Below, in pieces: positions 6,423 to 9,044 of a DNA stretch of 9,044 nt. Made by a program: the position numbers and the translations under genes. Source of the stretch: DATAFT01 sp035544635 (lineage in GTDB: Bacteria; Acidobacteriota; Thermoanaerobaculia; Multivoradales; Multivoraceae); NCBI GenBank assembly GCA_035544635.1, contig DATKDQ010000167.1, positions 1 through 9,044 of the forward strand. Direction: 5' to 3'. The notes beneath the pieces are model-generated. The model did no database searches. It was not told where the DNA came from and was given only the letters and a program-made list of their open reading frames with translations. Each line of letters begins with the position of its first letter. Within the stretch, counting starts at the first letter, position 1.

Positions 6423-7387
6423 TCCGCGGACTCCGCCCACGGCAGGTCGTCGAGATCGACGTTGCCGCCGGAGAGAATGACGCCGATCCGCGTTCCGCCG
6501 ACCTCCTCGCGCTTCTCGAGCAGTGCCGCCACCGGCACCGCCGAGGACGGTTCGATGACGATCTTCATGCGCTCCCAGACCAGGCGCATGGCGGTGACGA
6601 TCGCCTGCTCGCTGACCGTGACGATCGACTCGACGCGCTCCTGGATCACCGGGAAGGTGAGCTCGCCGAGCGAGGTGAGGAGCCCGTCGGCGATGGTGCG
6701 CGGATCGACCGAGGGCAGGATGCGTCCCGCCGCGAGCGAGCGGTGGGCGTCGTCCGCGCCCGCCGGCTCGGCGCCCAGCACGCGGATGCCGGGCCGGCTC
6801 TCGGTCGCGGCGATCGCCGTGCCCGCGAGCAGGCCGCCCCCGCCCACCGGCACGATCAGCGTGTCGAGATCGGGCACCTCCTCGAGCAGCTCGAGCGCCG
6901 CCGTCCCCTGGCCGGCGACGATGTCGGGATCGTTGTAGGGATGGATCGCGACGCACCCGCGCTCGGCGATCACGCGCTGGAGCGTGGTCTCGCGCGCCTC
7001 GAGCGTGGGCGCGCAGAACGAGATCTCGCCGCCGTAACCGGCCACGGCGCGCTTCTTGACCTCGCGCGCGGTGCGCGGCATCACGATGTAGGCGCTCGCG
7101 CCGCGGAGCTGCGCGGCGAGGGCGAGCGCGGCCGCGTGGTTGCCCGAGGAGTGGGTCGCGACACCGCGCGCGAGCTCCGCCGGCTCGAGACGTGACACCG
7201 CGTTCATGGCGCCGCGGAACTTGAAGGCGCCCGCCTTCTGGAGGTTCTCGCACTTCCACCACAGCCGCGCGCCGAGGAGGCGATCGAGGCTCGCGGAGGT
7301 GAGGACCGGGGTGCGATGCGCCCACGGGGCGATGCGCAGGGCGGCGCCGCGCACGTCGGAGAGCGTGACTGCCAGAGTTGTCGTCAC
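6419..7387 (-). CDS. PLP-dependent serine/threonine dehydratase or serine-racemase-like enzyme
   Basis: This fold-type II PLP enzyme (322 residues) probably deaminates L-serine or L-threonine to the 2-oxo acid plus ammonia, or racemises serine. The Schiff-base lysine is Lys56 in ENLQKAGAFKFRGA. SSGNHA (80-85) is the substrate loop and PVGGGGLLAG (180-189) the phosphate-binding glycine loop; SGGNVDL is near the C-terminus. There is no C-terminal ACT-like regulatory domain, so it resembles the short catabolic type (TdcB) rather than biosynthetic IlvA. AEPAGADDA (206-214) aligns with the serine racemase divalent-metal site: Glu207, Ala211 and Asp213 match human Glu210, Ala214 and Asp216. The GTG at 7387 is the best start for the family N-terminus (TLSDVRGAALRI...RTPVL); the frame is open further upstream but runs antisense through the MFS gene. 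No Shine-Dalgarno sequence is seen. It is the first gene of a pair with the deaminase. Confidence 0.9.
   Translation of the reverse strand: MTTTLAVTLSDVRGAALRIAPWAHRTPVLTSASLDRLLGARLWWKCENLQKAGAFKFRGAMNAVSRLEPAELARGVATHSSGNHAAALALAAQLRGASAYIVMPRTAREVKKRAVAGYGGEISFCAPTLEARETTLQRVIAERGCVAIHPYNDPDIVAGQGTAALELLEEVPDLDTLIVPVGGGGLLAGTAIAATESRPGIRVLGAEPAGADDAHRSLAAGRILPSVDPRTIADGLLTSLGELTFPVIQERVESIVTVSEQAIVTAMRLVWERMKIVIEPSSAVPVAALLEKREEVGGTRIGVILSGGNVDLDDLPWAESAD
6431..6434 (-). promoter_or_regulatory. Ribosome binding site (GGAG) for the TTG start of the deaminase
   Basis: On the minus strand GGAG lies eight bases before the TTG at 6422-6420, inside the last codons of the dehydratase gene. It favours the TTG over the ATG at 6365. 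Confidence 0.5.
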
Positions 7388-7396
7388 GGGCGGGAA

Positions 7397-7403
7397 GCTA
7401 TCA
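7397..7403 (-). promoter_or_regulatory. Candidate -10 for the dehydratase-deaminase pair
   Basis: On the minus strand TGATAGC stands about nine bases before the GTG at 7387. A TTGATT at 7428-7423 could be a -35, but the spacing (19-20 bp) is long. Transcription from this box would give an almost leaderless mRNA, which agrees with the absence of a Shine-Dalgarno sequence. Confidence 0.25.
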
Positions 7404-7437
7404 GGAGGAGGCCGCGACCAGAAATCAAGCGCGACGC

Positions 7438-7454
7438 GGGTCTGACCCCTGGGG
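7438..7454. repeat. Overlapping short palindromes in the divergent intergenic region
   Basis: GGGTC-T-GACCC (7438-7448) overlaps CCCC-T-GGGG (7446-7454) in the 193-bp gap between the divergent dehydratase and MFS genes. The two cannot form at the same time. It could be an operator, or a remnant of a REP-like palindrome; palindromes of the GGGGTCTGACCCC kind recur in GC-rich proteobacterial genomes, from memory and unchecked. Confidence 0.3.
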
Positions 7455-7480
7455 CGCGGCCGCGGCGCTTGCGAGTCGCG

Positions 7481-7489
7481 TGCTAGATT
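7481..7489 (+). promoter_or_regulatory. Candidate extended -10 (TGCTAGATT) upstream of the MFS gene
   Basis: TGC followed by TAGATT (four of six -10 bases) lies 91 bases before the ATG at 7581 and 37 bases before an in-frame GTG at 7527. It shares TGCTAG with the site upstream of ggt. No clear -35 is visible. Confidence 0.3.
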
Positions 7490-7580
7490 GCCCGCCCTCT
7501 CGCGAGCGGGTCGAGACGATGCGATCGTGAGGCGCGCCCTTCCCGGCGGCTTGCGCCGGGGCCGACCCGATTTTGAACAC

Positions 7581-8894
7581 ATGTTCAAGAACTTCCCCCC
7601 CGTTCGCCGCCCGAGCCCGTTCCTGGCGGTGACCGCCGGCCATCTCGCGATCGACGTCTGGAACAGCATGGGGCCGGTGCTGGTGGCGTTCCTGCGCACA
7701 CCGCTCGGCCTCACCGCCGCCGAGGTCGGGCTCGCCGTCGGCTCCTACCAGTTCCTCGCCGGCGTGACGCAGCCGCCGTTCGGCTGGCTCGCCGATCGCA
7801 TCGGCAGCCGGGTGCTGGGGCCATTGAGCGTGGTGTGGACGATCGGGCTGGTCACGCTCGCGCTCGCCGCCGCGGTCCGCACCGGGAGCTACGGCCTCTT
7901 CCTTGCGCTGTTCTCGCTCGCCGCGCTGGGATCGGGCGCGTTTCATCCGCAGGGGGTGATGCACTCCGCGCGCGCCGCGGCCGCCGGCTCGGCCGCGACG
8001 GCGACCGCCGTCTTCTTCCTGTTCGGACAAGTGGGCCTCGCCGGGGGGCCGATCCTCTCCGGCTTTCTGCTCGAGCGAGCCGGGCCGCCGGGCATCTACG
8101 CGCTGGCGGCGATGGCGTTGCCGGTCGCGCTGCTCATGGCCGCCGGCCTGCGTGGGACGGCGGGGACGCCGGCCGACGCGGGGACGCCGGCCGACGAGAC
8201 GCCGGTCACCGGCCGCGACCGCGCGGCCGGCGCCGCCGACCGCTTCGCGGCCCCACGCGCCTCGCACCAGGCCGGAGCGGCGTCGCGCGGCACGGCGGTC
8301 GTCGTCGCCCTCCTCGCCGTCATCTTCACCTGCCGCGGCTGGGTCACGATCGGCACCGCGGCCTTCCTGCCTTCCCTCTTCCAGGCAGCCGGCTGGTCGC
8401 CGAGCGAGTACGGCATGGTGACCGGACTCTACTGGCTCGGCGCCGGCGTATCGGGCGTCGTCGCGGGCCGAGCCGCCGATCGCTGGGGACGCCGGCCGGT
8501 GGTGGCCGCGACCACGCTCGCGGGCGCGGCGCTCCTGGTCGCGCTCCCGGTCTCTCGCGGCGTCTGGGCGCTCGTGGTCGCGCTCGCTGCGGGCGCGCTC
8601 ATGGGCGCCGCGCACTCGATCCTGATCGTGATGGCGCAGGCGCTGCTGCCGGTGCGCCAGGGGCTCGCCTCCGGGCTGGCGCTCGGCTACCTGTTCGGCG
8701 CCGGAGCCGTCTCGAGCCTCGCGATCGGCGTGCTCGCCGACGTCTGGGGGCTCGCGCGCGTGATCCAGGGCGGCGCCGCCGTCGGCCTCCTGGCCGCGGT
8801 GCTCACCGCGTTCCTGCCGCCGAGCCGCGATCGATCGCTTCCCGGCGGTATCGCCGCGAGCTCGCCCGGCGCGATGCCGGCCGCGCGCCTCTAG
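7581..8894 (+). CDS. MFS transporter, Fsr (fosmidomycin resistance)-like
   Basis: This is an inner-membrane transporter of the major facilitator superfamily, 437 residues from the ATG at 7581. Several features recall the Fsr subgroup: GHLAIDVWNSMGPVL in the first helix, QPPFGWLADRIGSR (MFS motif A, 68-77), and GSGAFHPQG (FHPQG at 121-125). A second motif-A-like GRAADRWGRRP starts at 296 in the C-terminal half. E. coli Fsr exports fosmidomycin; relatives export diverse small molecules, so the substrate is open. A hydrophilic Ala/Arg/Pro-rich loop at about 190-238 links the two six-helix halves and contains a tandem duplication. The ATG at 7581 puts about 12 residues before the first helix. An in-frame GTG at 7527 or TTG at 7488 would add an Arg-rich tail. 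There is no good Shine-Dalgarno sequence for any of these. The gene is divergent from the dehydratase pair and followed by a strong hairpin. Confidence 0.87.
   Translation: MFKNFPPVRRPSPFLAVTAGHLAIDVWNSMGPVLVAFLRTPLGLTAAEVGLAVGSYQFLAGVTQPPFGWLADRIGSRVLGPLSVVWTIGLVTLALAAAVRTGSYGLFLALFSLAALGSGAFHPQGVMHSARAAAAGSAATATAVFFLFGQVGLAGGPILSGFLLERAGPPGIYALAAMALPVALLMAAGLRGTAGTPADAGTPADETPVTGRDRAAGAADRFAAPRASHQAGAASRGTAVVVALLAVIFTCRGWVTIGTAAFLPSLFQAAGWSPSEYGMVTGLYWLGAGVSGVVAGRAADRWGRRPVVAATTLAGAALLVALPVSRGVWALVVALAAGALMGAAHSILIVMAQALLPVRQGLASGLALGYLFGAGAVSSLAIGVLADVWGLARVIQGGAAVGLLAAVLTAFLPPSRDRSLPGGIAASSPGAMPAARL
8162..8196 (+). repeat. 18-bp tandem duplication inside the MFS central loop
   Basis: The unit GGGGACGCCGGCCGACG(C/A) occurs twice back to back, encoding GTPADA then GTPADE. 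It is in frame and in the cytoplasmic linker between the two halves of the transporter, where length changes are usually tolerated. It looks like a recent slippage duplication. Confidence 0.75.
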
Positions 8895-8904
8895 GGCTCT
8901 ATAT

Positions 8905-8940
8905 CTAGCGGGTCCGTGGTCACTACCACGGCCCCGCTAG
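8905..8940 (+). terminator. Strong hairpin downstream of the MFS gene
   Basis: Starting 10 bases after the MFS stop, an 8-bp arm (CTAGCGGG), one T-C mismatch and a 7-bp arm (CCGTGGT) pair across a CACT loop, giving 15 of 16 possible pairs. No U tract follows on plus (CTGATGCTC). It could be an intrinsic-like or 3'-protecting hairpin; termination without Us may need another factor. Confidence 0.55.
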
Positions 8941-8957
8941 CTGATGCTCCCCGCCAA

Positions 8958-8974
8958 GCGCGGCTGCGCCGCGC
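8958..8974. repeat. Small GC hairpin
   Basis: GCGCGGC and GCCGCGC pair perfectly around a TGC loop, midway between the MFS hairpin and the terminal inverted repeat. In such GC-rich DNA a 7-bp stem may be chance, but its position within a run of three hairpins is suggestive. Confidence 0.35.
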
Positions 8975-8980
8975 GGCTCG

Positions 8981-9042
8981 GAAGCCTTGACCCGGCGAGC
9001 GAACTTGATCCATCTGTAATGATTCCTGCGGGTCAAGGCTTC
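8981..9042. repeat. 14-bp perfect inverted repeat flanking an AT-richer core
   Basis: GAAGCCTTGACCCG at 8981-8994 is exactly repeated in inverse as CGGGTCAAGGCTTC at 9029-9042. The 34-base spacer (centre ATCCATCTGTAATGATTCC) is clearly less GC-rich than the rest of the window. It could be the end of a small non-autonomous mobile element, a REP-like unit or a structured RNA. A plus-strand frame from the ATG at 8944 stays open through it to the window end, but I see no recognisable protein. The window ends two bases after the repeat. Confidence 0.6.
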
Positions 9043-9044
9043 TA

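Noticed and set aside
5142..6938. 598-codon plus-strand open frame across the VOC, deaminase and dehydratase region
   Set aside because: Low-complexity translation running antisense to genes with complete catalytic motifs; a GC-bias shadow.
6423..7325. Deaminase frame extended upstream to 7325 (654 codons), suggesting a fusion
   Set aside because: The extra part is an Arg-rich frame overlapping the dehydratase; the TTG at 6422 with GGAG explains the start.
7388..7714. Dehydratase frame extended to 7714
   Set aside because: The extension is antisense to the MFS gene and has no family resemblance; the GTG at 7387 fits the family N-terminus.
7425..8615. 396-codon minus-strand frame opposite the MFS gene
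   Set aside because: Highly charged repetitive translation, antisense to clear transporter helices.
1..9044. CRISPR array, rRNA, tRNA, transposase or a defence system
   Set aside because: No regularly spaced repeats, no RNA gene folds and no corresponding protein motifs were found on either strand.

Overview
The window is a very GC-rich stretch with strong G/C preference at third codon positions and little intergenic space, as expected of a high-GC bacterial chromosome. A lipobox-bearing gamma-glutamyltranspeptidase and a bacterial-type glutathione synthetase point to a diderm (Gram-negative) organism that makes and recycles glutathione. The PD40-type fragment, the non-ATG starts and the scarcity of Shine-Dalgarno sequences would fit a Myxococcota-, Binatota- or high-GC Pseudomonadota-like lineage, but the sequence alone does not decide this. 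I see no tRNA, rRNA, CRISPR array or intact transposase.

Layout. Bases 1-369 (minus) hold the N-terminus of a secreted PD40/TolB-like beta-propeller protein that runs off the left edge. Divergent from it is an integral membrane protein with a VanZ-like core and a large unexplained C-terminal segment (448-1713, plus). Next is a gamma-glutamyltranspeptidase lipoprotein (1833-3839, plus). It converges on, and its reading frame overlaps by 134 bp, a two-gene minus-strand unit: a VOC/glyoxalase-fold protein (4706-5182), then glutathione synthetase gshB (3706-4683). Upstream of these, also on minus, is a pair with a 4-base TTGA stop/start overlap: a PLP-dependent serine/threonine dehydratase or serine-racemase-like enzyme (6419-7387), then an adenosine-deaminase-family enzyme (5361-6422). 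An Fsr-like (fosmidomycin-resistance-type) MFS exporter (7581-8894, plus) is divergent from this pair. The last 150 bases contain a strong hairpin after the MFS gene, a second small GC hairpin, and a 14-bp perfect inverted repeat around an AT-richer core that reaches the window end.

How it fits together. The central block reads as a glutathione neighbourhood: cytoplasmic synthesis (gshB), a possible glutathione-using or small-molecule-modifying VOC enzyme in the same unit, and an envelope-attached gamma-glutamyltranspeptidase that would cleave exported glutathione and gamma-glutamyl compounds. The dehydratase and deaminase look co-translated and both release ammonia from small metabolites. 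Nothing here is a clear defence or mobile system. The most interesting points are the shifted 3' end of ggt (back-to-back TGA/TCA stops just outside its frame), the CTG start implied for the VOC gene, the VanZ-like protein's extra domain, and the terminal inverted-repeat element.
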